From: Melastoma dodecandrum
Lineage: Eukaryota > Streptophyta > Magnoliopsida > Myrtales > Melastomataceae
DNA length: 64,000 bases
Reading direction: 5' to 3'
Assembly (NCBI GenBank): GCA_029817715.1
Contig: JARUPY010000539.1
Location: forward strand, 3,261,501-3,325,500
The translations under genes and the position numbers were made by a program. Below are positions 1 through 9,792 of the stretch, piece after piece (position 1 is the first letter of the stretch; every line of letters begins with the position of its first letter). Under the pieces are notes generated by a model. That model saw nothing but the letters and a program-made list of their open reading frames with translations, was not told where the DNA came from and did no database searches.

Positions 1-1220
1 TATTTGCATTGGTCCCCACCACAATTGCCTTTTCTTTCTCAAAGGTATATTACTATCTATATTCACCTCTCTGTTCTTTCTTACGGAGGAATTTCGGACA
101 AATTTGTTTGGTGGGGAAATTGCAATTTGAAAAAGAAAAGCTGATTTCTAAGCCAAACCGCCGAAGACGTTGGTATCAAAACTAGTCCGAATATTAACTT
201 ATGTGTGTCGTCGTCTCGTACAAAGTAAATGCCATTAGAGTCATAAAGCGTGCGGGAGGGAGAAAGGAACCACAGGAGGAGGCAGCCAAGACTATTTTCT
301 GGGTGTGGTTGGGGGGTCCCTTCTTCTAGAAGTCCCCCTCTTGAATGTGATCCCCTAGAAACAATGAAGCAACACGTGCTATGGAATTGGAACATCACGT
401 AGTAGTCCAAGCAAAATCAACCCAGTGACACGCAAAGGGAAGAAAAGGGTTCTTCCAGAAGATGATGGTTCCCAACATCAAAAGGGGAGGAGATTTTCTC
501 ATCATTTTTATACTCTTAAAATGGTAGAGGAACAGTGGACTTCTAGAAGTCGGGGAAGAAAGGAGATATAAGAGTGTGAAAGGTGGAAGAAGATCGTCCT
601 CGGGCTTGATGAATAGAGTATTTACCTTGGAAACGAGAGAGATCAAAAGTAAAGTCAGTATACGACGTCTTGACTACATTCACACACGACCAGGTACGAT
701 TATTAGCCTAGCCTTTTGTTCGTAACACCCGACTTACAAAATTGAGAGATTTGATTCGAAGAAACAATGAGATGAGAGGAGTGGAATGGCATTATGATCG
801 GAAGTCGACAGTTTGATTACGATATCATGCATGGTATGTTTGGGAACCATGGAAAGAAATATGAGGAGTTTTTTTTTTTTTAGCCTCACGTTGATCCTGA
901 GAAAATGCATTGATCTTCTTAGAGAAGTGTTTCTTGTACATATACACTTGGTTTGTGATCGAAGAACTTAAAACCAATAGCCAAATATTAGATCAAATAA
1001 AAGAAACTCACATATGCTAAACACAGTCCTTACTTTTTTTTTTTTTTACTTTAACAGGGGAGGGTGGGGAAAGGAACAAAATTATATCACGAGACCAGAT
1101 TACACTCCTTGTCCATCGGGCCACACGGAATTTCCACCCCGCTTTTGTCGGAGTTGGAGAGAAGAAATTGGGTATGCAAAACCCCATGAAATCGACAGGC
1201 AACCTCAAAAACATTTTTTT
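1..1220. other. Intergenic, no gene recognised
   Basis: Short ORFs exist on both strands, but none resembles a known family or carries a convincing splice or start context. The stretch is AT-rich with short homopolymer runs (T-runs near 870 and 1035). Confidence 0.6.
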
Positions 1221-1229
1221 CTAATCCCC

Positions 1230-2653
1230 GGAAGCGGCTAACGGTACGTACACGTAACCGTTACGTTGTTTACTAAATTCGATCAAAATTTTAGTAATTT
1301 TTACTAAAAATCGACTTTTTTTAGTAAAATGATTAGTAAATTACTAAAAAACATTAGTAATCGGTTACTAATTTTTCACTGTTTGACCATTCGAAAAGTT
1401 ACTAAACTAGGTTTAGTAAATCGGCGGAAAAATTTACTAACCTTTTTAATAAGAGATTACTAAAAATAACGGTTACGTGTACGTACCGTTACTAAAATTT
1501 CATTGTTCAACTTTAGTAATCGGTTACTAAAAAGTTTAGTAATTTTTTCCGCCGATTTACTAAACCTAGTTTAGTAACTTTCCGAATAGTCAAACAGTGA
1601 AAAATTAGTAACGGTTACTAATTTTTTGTAGTAAAATTTGTAATACTAGTAATTTTCCAGATAGGCCTTCCGGATATTTTAGTAATGATTTACTAATTTT
1701 GTAAGAAAAATTAGTAAATTACTGTGTAACATAGAAAGTCGTTAGTAAATTACTAAATTTTTAATTTTTTTCGTAATCGTTTACTACATTTTGAACAAAA
1801 TTCAGTAATCGATTACTAAACTTTTTAGTAATTTACTAAACTGAACAGTACATTCCGAACCTAAAACTGAACCTGTTTTCAATGTGAAATTACCATTTTA
1901 CCCCTACGATAAATTACAAAATCATTTACGAATTTTCAGTCCGAACCTAAAACCAAACCTATTTATAATTTTACCGCAGGGGTAAAATGGTAATTTCACA
2001 CTGAAAGTAGGTTCGGTTTTAGGTTCGAAATGTACTGTCATATTTAGTAAATTACTAAAAAGTTTAGTAATCGATTACTAAATTTCGCTCAAAAAATAGT
2101 AAACAATTACGAAAAAAAAGGACGACTTTAGTAATTTACTAACGACTTTACTATGTTACACAATAATTTACTAATTTTTCTTACAAAATTAGTAAATCAT
2201 TACTAAAATCTCCGGACAGCCTACCTGGAAAATTACTAGTATTACAAATTTTACTACAAAAAATTAGAAACCGGTACTAATTTTTCATTGTTTGACCATT
2301 CGGAAAGTTACTAAACTAGGTTTAGTAAATCGGCGGAAAAATTTACTAAAATTTTTTTATAACCGATTACTAAAGTTGAACAGTGAAAGTTTAGTAACGA
2401 TTACTAAAAAAACTATGAAATCACCGTTATTTTTAGTAATCGGTTACTAAAAAGTTTAGTAAATTTTTCCGCAGATTTACTAAACTTAGTTTAGTAACTT
2501 TTCTAATGGTCAAACAGTAAAAAATTAGTAACGGATTACTAATATTTTTTAGTAATTTATTAACGATTTTACTAGAAAACATCGATTTTTAGTAAATTTT
2601 ACTAAAAAAAAATCGATAGTAACGGTTACGTGCACGTACCTTTAGCCGCTTCC
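1230..2653. mobile_element. Foldback, MITE-like non-autonomous DNA transposon (probably Mutator-like)
   Basis: The two ends are inverted copies: about 35 bp starting GGAAGCGGCTAACGG at 1230 match the reverse complement of the last 35 bp (to 2653) with about two differences. The ends are flanked by near-identical 9-bp sequences, CTAATCCCC (1221-1229) and CTGATCCCC (2654-2662). A 9-bp duplication is the usual size for Mutator-like elements, so that is the likely superfamily; an 8-bp (hAT-like) reading is possible. The whole body folds back: the arms around 1856-1910 and 1975-2028 are about 90% complementary. It is packed with TTTAGTAA and TTACTAA words and has no open reading frame, so it must depend on a transposase made elsewhere. 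Confidence 0.8.
1241..1489. repeat. Nested inverted repeat inside the foldback transposon
   Basis: The 21 bp at 1241-1261, part of the left terminus, occur as a perfect reverse complement at 1469-1489. The left end of the element is therefore itself a 249-bp terminal-inverted-repeat unit. A block carrying TTTAGTAAATCGGCGG occurs forward at about 1365-1440 and 2277-2345, and inverted at about 1536-1612 and 2450-2535, giving four alternating arms. Confidence 0.8.
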
Positions 2654-2662
2654 CTGATCCCC

Positions 2663-5122
2663 CCCTTTTCTTAAGGCATGATACTCAACCATCCTACCAT
2701 GATTTCGCAATATATGATGTTGTCGGACGCGTATTGTGCATTTTTTTCTCTTCGATTTCATCCCAAACGTCCACCCCCCCTCCAAAACATCACATCAGAA
2801 GAGGACTGAACTCGGGCAATCCTCAAACTGCGAGCATGCTCGTCTCCATCCTCTTCCATCACCCAACTTGGTTGGATAAGTCTTCGTGGTTTCGGCTTTG
2901 GGGCTGACTAGGAATGGATGCCGACACCCACCCAAAACACACCAATTCTCCCTCTTTTTCTTTAAAGGAAAAAAAAAATAGATCCCATGATGACGTGATG
3001 TAACCTGGGGGGTGGGGGTTGGGGGAGAGGAAGACTTAGCCGCCTGCCCGGATCCGTGGTGGATGCCGGACACGCTTTCTTTACATGCAACTATGTAATG
3101 TATGCAATGCCTATAGTTTGGCGTTACCAAGCGACTCGGGCGTTCACCAAGTTGATTTTCCGTTGACCGATTTAGACTTCATCCAGGCTTTTAAAAAATG
3201 CATCAAATTGTCAAAACCAAAATGGGGATGTCTAAAACATTAATTTATTTTTTTTTTTTGCGTTAGTTCTAGAAGTCTGTCTTTTATTGGGGGGGTATAG
3301 TCCTTTGGAAGAGTCAATTTTGGATGCTTCTTTTCTGTTGTTGTTCGAGCCACGTACATCTATCTAGAGAAACCCCCAAATTACCAAACGAAGACTATTT
3401 CGTTCCCGTCACGGGTGAAGAAGGATCCACCATAAATGTAAGTAGGTTCGGAGGTGAGGTTTGAGGATGCTCCCCCAAAGGTCCTTTCATGCAAGGTAGG
3501 AGAAGGAGTAGTAGTAGTAATAAGGTGCGCTGGGCCCTACAGGCCCATATCCCTTCCTCGATGGTCCTACTTTTGACCCATAAATGAAAGCCCAATCCTT
3601 CTATCTTCCACGACCAGCAACTCGCAAGGCCCAAGGGGGTGACACGACCGCATATCCACGATCTACCATGACTCTCTCCCGAGCTTTTGTGGTGGTATTC
3701 GGGTTGTATACGAGGGAAGACGTGTTGTATGAAAGGAATGCCGACGTGTGGGTGTTGGCGAGTAATTGTGTTCCTCGTAATACGTGCCGAATTCGCCGTA
3801 AAGTAAATAAACGCGAGTTGAAAAGGAAATACAACGCTTGAATTCATCAAACAGTATTGACTTATAGAACAACACATACAGACATGACGTGAAGTGAAAA
3901 TACAAAAAAAAAAGAATTGGAAGACGACAACGGAATGCTTCAAACGACGTCGACTATGACAGATCCCTTTAATAGAATCTACCTTGGTGGATTGGCGGTC
4001 GGACGTAATGAAGGTGAATGTGGTTTCAAGACGACTCTTTTAGGATGTTGGAAAAAAGAGACGAAAATATGAGTTCCATGTTCGAGTTGTGTTCGGTGTC
4101 CTTGTCTCGTCGTTCTTAATCCTTTTTATATTTTCTAGAATCTTACCGTTGCGATTATTCAGCCAGTATGTGATTTTTCTAGATCGTGTCCACAATCTGA
4201 CTCATATTTTATAGGAGCCATACACGTCATGCTTTAGCCAGCCTCTCTGGTTTTGTCACATGTTCTGCTATTAACGTAACCAGACCTGGTTTGATGTGAA
4301 TCTCCTCAAGATATTACAGTCTCTCGAGTAATGAGATGTTAGTCAAGTCACGAGCTGTATGGGATTTATCTATGACGTACTTGAGAAATGCTTCTCGAGT
4401 GGCGTTAATCTTGAGCTCTTGTTCAGGAGGCACTTCTCAAGTAATGCTCACACAGACTTCTCGACTAACGTTAATATTAGGTCCATGTTCACGTTAAGTG
4501 ATGCCCACACGAAGTTTTACCTTTTCGGGCAATTGAGGACGAAGCCCAAAATTAATACATCAACTGTGATTATGTTGGGATTATATCTAATATATGTGTT
4601 GTTTTATTGGTGTGAATGAGTCACGTGAGTTTTGACTAAAGGGGTGATGATGAATTGTACAGTGAGAGGCCTTGCCTTAAATTGTGACCATACTATTCAG
4701 TTTTAAAGTTATGTTTGGCTCGTATTGACGAAGATGGGATGAAAGAGTTGGGTGGGATCAGGGGCGCATCCAGACAGGATCCCATGTCGTCGGATGATGA
4801 CATAACCAAGAACACCCCCCTCTCTATCCGCATAAAGACAGTAGTGGGGATAAGGGTTAGGGTCTCGTGCCCCTGCTAGTAGTCAGTCTACGTTGGTAAC
4901 AGCCGGGGGAGGAGGAGGAGGAATAATAAAAGAAGGAGAACCGACCGACAACAATCTCTCCAGCGATAGATACAGAGACAGAGAGAGGGAGAGAGACCAG
5001 GGGTGAAAATAAAAGCACCTTTTCCTCATCCCCTCTCTCTTTCTGGGATCGAGGGAAACCGAAAACATAAAGGAAACAATCCCAAACCAAATAAAACGAT
5101 TCTTAATCCAATAACTGGAGGA
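2663..5122. other. Intergenic and LORELEI-like gene upstream region
   Basis: No conserved coding region was recognised; the longest ORF (3395-3943, minus) has low-complexity composition and no family resemblance. Around 4320-4500 there is a degenerate repetition of phrases such as TCTCGAGT and GTTAA. A GA/GAGA-rich stretch (about 4964-5000) precedes the LORELEI-like start codon and probably lies in its 5' leader. Confidence 0.5.
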
Positions 5123-6586
5123 ATGGGGGGTCCTTGCCTTCCCTTCTTCTTCTTGTTGTTGTTGTTCCTAGGACTGGTTTCATCCGCCACGATTTTGGGT
5201 ACACAAATCTGTATTTGGTCGAGTTTTTCAGGGCCTACAGTTTCATCGCCTACGGTTTTGGTTTTAGTTTTGTTTGGTTTTTTGTGGCGTGCAGATGGAG
5301 TGTTTCAATCCGAGGGTGGTGCCGCTTCTCGTACCCTGCTCCAGGTTAAAAAGAGTACGTCTTCTTAATCCTCTCTCTGGATCGTGTGCTCATGCAACAC
5401 GATAGATCGATGATTTGTGTTGTTGCCCTTACGGATTGAGGGCCTGATGCGTTTCTTTCTGTCTCTATGCCAATTGAAATGTCTCTTACCGTCCTGTTGC
5501 AATGTGGGTGGGGATTCCGCGTCTAGTATCAGATTTCGAGAGCTTGCGTTCTGGGATTAGTGCCAGTGTATGAAAAGGCGAATCAATTCTCTGAGCGGAG
5601 GAATCATGTTCATGCCTCGTTGGAACCAGAGGTGTATCTGATGATTTCTGTCTCCACTTTGCATCACCCGATAGGCATACGAGTCTCTGTTGTCTTCCTG
5701 AACGAGATACACGGCTTATAATTAGATTTTAGACAAAAGTTGTCGAGGATGTATCTAGAATAGGGAGACCATCGGCACCTTGCTGATAAGCCAAGCAAAC
5801 GGTTATGGGTAACGGATGGAATTACCGATTAGATTTTAGACAAAAGTTGTCGAGAATGTATCTAGAATAGGGAGACCATCGGCACCTTGCTGATAAGCCA
5901 AGCAAACGGTTATGGGTAACGGATGGAATTACCGATTCAACTTTACTCCTGTGATCACGCCAGTAAAAGGAGAAATCTGGATTGGAAAGCAAGTACTATG
6001 CTGCCAAAGGATGTGCCCATGGAAGGGAGACATCATTCTTATGTAGGAAAATACAGTGGACTATCCGCTAGGCTCTGTTTGTTGCTTATTAAGCATTCCA
6101 CGTGTTAAATTCCAGGCGCCTGGAGTCATGGGATTACTCGAGATTTACTTATGTAAGATAAGGTGCTCGCAAGGCGATGATGATGTCCGAACTATTGTCA
6201 ATGCAGGTTGCCCCGTGGACTTTCAGAACCAGAACTACACGATCCTTGTAACTCAGTGCAAGGGACCACAATACCCAGCTAACCTCTGCTGCACGGCGTT
6301 CAAGCAATTTGCCTGCCCTTTCTCCGATCAAATAAATGACCTCACGACGGATTGCGCCTCCACCATGTTCAGCTACATCAACCTGCTTGGTAAGTATCCC
6401 CCTGGCCTTTTTGCTAACGAGTGCCGAGACGGCAAAGATGGCCTCGATTGCAGCACGCTACCCCCTGCTGCTCCTTCCCAGAAGAACAACCTGGCCAACA
6501 GCGGGACCCGAAATTTCCTAGCAACGAAATCCATAATGTTGGTGGTAATTTCAAGCATCGTCAGGCTGATATTGCAGCTATTATGA
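5123..6586 (+). CDS. LORELEI-like GPI-anchored protein (LLG)
   Basis: Three exons: 5123-5198, 5295-5354 and 6207-6586, giving about 171 aa, close to the usual family size (about 165). Known role of the family: GPI-anchored plasma-membrane chaperone/co-receptor for FERONIA-type CrRLK1L receptor kinases in RALF signalling and fertilisation. Seen: an N-terminal signal peptide (MGGPCLPFFFLLLL), then DGVFQSE and LLQVKKSCPVDF, and eight cysteines in the family arrangement (CPVDF, QCKGP, NLCC, FACPF, TDCAS, NECRD, LDC). The MFSYINLLGKYPPGLFAN block is strongly conserved. The C terminus is a hydrophobic tail after a small-residue region, as expected for GPI attachment. Exon 2 is placed by the family sequence: without the first intron, DGVF joins directly to the signal peptide. 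The GTAAGT inside the GKYPP codons is coding, not a splice donor. The second intron (852 nt) carries a tandem duplication. Confidence 0.9.
5721..5937. repeat. Tandem duplication, 107-bp unit, two copies
   Basis: The unit starting ATTAGATTTTAGACAAAAG at 5721 is repeated immediately from 5828. I see one difference between copies (GAGGATG versus GAGAATG). It lies wholly within the second intron of the LORELEI-like gene and is a recent duplication. Confidence 0.92.
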
Positions 6587-7573
6587 GACATTAGTCAGCA
6601 GTTTATGGTATTATGCGAAAGAGTGTCGTCTGCTGACTCAGACGTGCAATTCATTGGTTTGTTGTAAACTTGAATGTCCTTTTCCCTCACAGCTATACCA
6701 TAGCGTGTTTGCATAGGGAAAGGATCGCCCATATTTACTCGCAAAGGAAAGGCCGATGGCGAACATTTTCGCTTATGAACAGATTTGCGGTCTTAGGGCC
6801 TCCAGACGGAAAGCGGACAAGCAAAAACCCGTAAACCATTTGATCAACGTGATTGGCTTTTCCTGTGATAAATTGGCTTGATTCATGTCCTAATCAGGGA
6901 TATGTCCCCCTTTGGCAATATCGGGTAGAGTGATCCATCAGAAAAGGTTGGGATGGGGACACATTTGGATGTCTGTTTTGGTCCTATCCTTGAGGACAAA
7001 GGTTAGGGGGTAAGAGAAGTGGGAATTCAATTGATATTCTTCTTCTTCACCATCATCGCCATCTCCTTCTTCTTCTGGCGCTGACCTGGTCTGAAGATTG
7101 ATTTCCACTTGGTCGGCAGCATTTCACAGCCGTGGCGGTTGATGTTATGGCACAAGTCTCACTGTTGTAGGAAGGAATCCTTCATTTATTACATCATGTG
7201 ATCGCCGGAAAGAGCCTACTGCGTTTCCTGGGGGTAATTGTAGTTGTGGATGTCCCTGTCCGAGGATAGATCTTTAAGCAACGGATGCTTCACCGGTTCA
7301 ACCCCCTGCTTAACTGGGATTCGGCAGCAAATACAACCTAAAAACTGCCATGCCGGATTCCGAACAAAGTGCGCCCAGTGTTTGCTGATCCCTTATCACC
7401 GTACTTTTAGAGGTTCGACTACTGGAAAACTTACGATAGCATAAGGGAAGTCAGAAAAAGTTATGATCTCTATTCCAGAACATGACTGAAACTGTGAGTC
7501 GAATAATCAAAGTAATTACAGATGGTAATGGCATTCAATCTCCCTGAAGTAAATAGTAGGGGAGAGATTTGGT
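6587..7573. other. Intergenic, no gene recognised
   Basis: This holds the likely 3' UTR of the LORELEI-like gene and the region beyond the convergent small Ser-rich gene. The short ORF at 7244-7444 has no recognisable similarity. Confidence 0.5.
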
Positions 7574-7901
7574 CTATCTGTGACCAGTAACCAGGGTCTC
7601 GATGAAGCGCAGACCGTCATATCTGGGTGCAAACTTGTCGGACGATGCGGACTTTCCGGAGGAAGAGTCGTCTCTGCTCGAGCTTGAACTGGAACTGGAA
7701 CTAACTTCCTGAGAGAAACAAGAAAGACTTGCGGTTTTTCAAGAGCAATCGAGTGACAAAATGCTTATAAATCCATTTCTTGATGCAGTTTCTTTTCACC
7801 TGGTCTGGCATCTTGAACTTGGGATCGATGGAGTAACCAGAAGCTGCGACGGTCGCAGATGCCGCGGCCGCCGAGACGGCAATGAATCCCGATTTCTTCA
7901 T
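7574..7901 (-). CDS. Small serine-rich plant protein with C-terminal FIETLVTGHR motif
   Basis: Two exons on the minus strand: 7901-7800 and 7708-7574, giving 78 aa. The intron begins GTGAAA, ends CTCAG and joins in phase 0. The N terminus (MKKSGFIAVSAAAASATVAAS) is an alanine/serine-rich segment that could be an organelle-targeting or weak membrane segment. Exon 2 opens with a run of nine serines and ends KFAPRYDGLRFIETLVTGHR followed by a stop. From memory, a C terminus of the form DGLRFIETLVTAHR is shared by a family of short plant proteins of unknown function; I cannot attach a biochemical role. The exact phase match and the conserved tail make the model convincing even though neither exon stands out alone. 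Confidence 0.75.
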
Positions 7902-9314
7902 CCCGGCGTTGTTGTTCCTCGGAATGAAGTGTTTTGGTGATAGATCCCGGGTGGGGGTGGAAGGGCGGAGTTAGATAGGTTGGAAAAATTGAGGCAGTAA
8001 AGGAATTCCGACAAGAAAGGGCAAAAGTAATACGCGGGGGAAACGTGGTCCGAATATTTATCCCCGTTGCTTGTATAAGGAAGTCCACCTCGGCGTACTA
8101 GAAACAAAAGAGTTTTGTCGGTTAGTTTTAAAAAAAGTTCATAAAACACTATTCGAATTTTATAAAATACGGTTTTACTAAAACACCCCTCTCAAAATAC
8201 AAAGAGGGCGGATTTATATGTAAATCGAAAATTCGCCTATATGCGACATCCTATTATGCGTATGAAGGGACGGATTTTCAAAACGCGTCTTCCAACGGGC
8301 GGGTTTTGAAAATGCGCCCCTCCAACACTTGTACATTTTCGCCCGGACTCGGTCTCTTACCGAAGGGTGGATTTCGAAAAAGAGATGAATTTTCAAAACT
8401 CGTCATTTAACTAAATGAATAAGAGGCGATTTTTCAAAACACGTCTTTCGAAAAACATTTTAACTTAGTTTGTTAGAGTCCTTCTTAGGGGAGCTCAATA
8501 GTTCAAATTTTGCCATCATCAATTCTCGATATATTCTCATAATTTAAGAAACCACTTTGACCAACTGAGTATTTTATAAAACTCGGACCGCAAATTTTTT
8601 TAAAAACTAACCGTATTTTCGTACAAAACTCAAAAACAAAAATTACCACAATTAGTTTCGTATGAGGCTAAAATACATGCGATCTACCCAACTGATTATT
8701 CTAAACCCTGGTGTGAACACTGAAATGGGTATTATACAAATCTAGGAAAAGTTAATTCATTTGGAACCGCTTTTGGCTTTGGGGATGAAGGTCAGAAATT
8801 GGGATAAGGATCTCTTTTGTTTGGTTTGGATGAATTCCCCCATTTCTTTGTGAATCCTTTTAGAGAAGTCTGTAGAACAGAAAGAAAGAAGGATGTGGGC
8901 GATTGACTAGTCCCCAGTCCCTCTGAGACATAATAGCAGGGGCTGTCTTTGTAACCAAAACTGGTCAGATGGAGTAGTGGAGACTTCAAACTGCTTGAAG
9001 AAAAATTGTTTGCTTGCGGTTAACTCCCTCCTCCCTCGGGTCATGGTCACAATTTTCCATGTTCATATTGATGATACCAGAGGGCATTCCAAAGTTCTCT
9101 CATGCGGCTTGTCATGGATCTTAGCGGGGGCGTCCTCCTCCGTTGTGGTCGGCATGATGATTACCTTAAAAATAATACGTGAAAACAGCAAGCAGACAGA
9201 AATGCAGAGCTTGCTTGACGTTGTCATCTTCTCGGTTGAGTCACAAATCCTGTCTGCTGGACAAAGACAATCCCAAAAAAACAAGAAAAATTATTTTATA
9301 AAAGAAGAAAAGAA
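7902..9314. other. Intergenic with degenerate short repeats
   Basis: Between about 8200 and 8455 a loose repeat of GGCGGATTTTCAAAACGCGTC-like phrases occurs four to five times, sometimes inverted (for example near 8265-8330). It resembles the debris of an old repeat. No coding region was recognised; the ORFs around 8792-9333 are overlapping and unconvincing. Confidence 0.4.
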
Positions 9315-9387
9315 TTCCGTTGCCGGGACTTGAACCCGGGTCTCTCGGGTGAGAGCCGAGTATCCTAACCAACTAGACTACAACGGA
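9315..9387 (-). tRNA. tRNA-Glu (anticodon CTC)
   Basis: On the minus strand a 73-nt cloverleaf is visible. The acceptor stem TCCGTTG pairs with CAACGGA. The D-arm contains AGTTGGTTAGGAT. The anticodon stem CTCGG/CCGAG encloses loop CTCTCAC with anticodon CTC (template positions 9351-9353). The T-arm is CCGGGTTCAAGTCCCGG. The sequence closely follows plant tRNA-Glu. No intron. Confidence 0.95.
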
Positions 9388-9792
9388 TTTTATGTTTATG
9401 TTGCAAGCTTAGTTATATCTTTTCTTACCATACCAACTTCTCAAGAACCATGCTAATGTAGAAGATGAAGATGGCATGAAGGTGCTGACAAAAATGCCGC
9501 CATCGACATCTTGTAGCCCTTACCTCGGATCATGTTATACCAATAATTAAACAGTCCCATGTGGTCAACTGCAAAATTCCAAAATGCCCTCCATTTTATT
9601 TCATGAATTTCCCTGGAGGATGACAGAGCGCAGCTGACTTCATCCCAAAAAAAATGGGTATGGTATTCCTTTTCCAAGTGCATTACACCACAACCAAAAT
9701 CTATACACTGCCCACTCCTGTTTGCTATGGCAGCGGAATAACTAACATCAATCAAAATGGAATCATCAACCCTTTTCGAGACAACAACCACT
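9388..9792. other. Short intergenic gap and mannanase 3' region
   Basis: Contains the probable 3' UTR of the mannanase gene (minus strand). A minus-strand ORF overlapping 9453-9812 is a shadow with no family similarity. Confidence 0.5.

Noticed and set aside
3395..3943. 182-codon minus-strand ORF
   Set aside because: Low-complexity Leu run from a GTA/GTAG repeat and no family similarity.
5123..5368. Uninterrupted first exon of the LORELEI-like gene, including the hydrophobic insert
   Set aside because: Family comparison joins the signal peptide directly to DGVFQSE; the insert has GT...AG ends and is best read as an intron.
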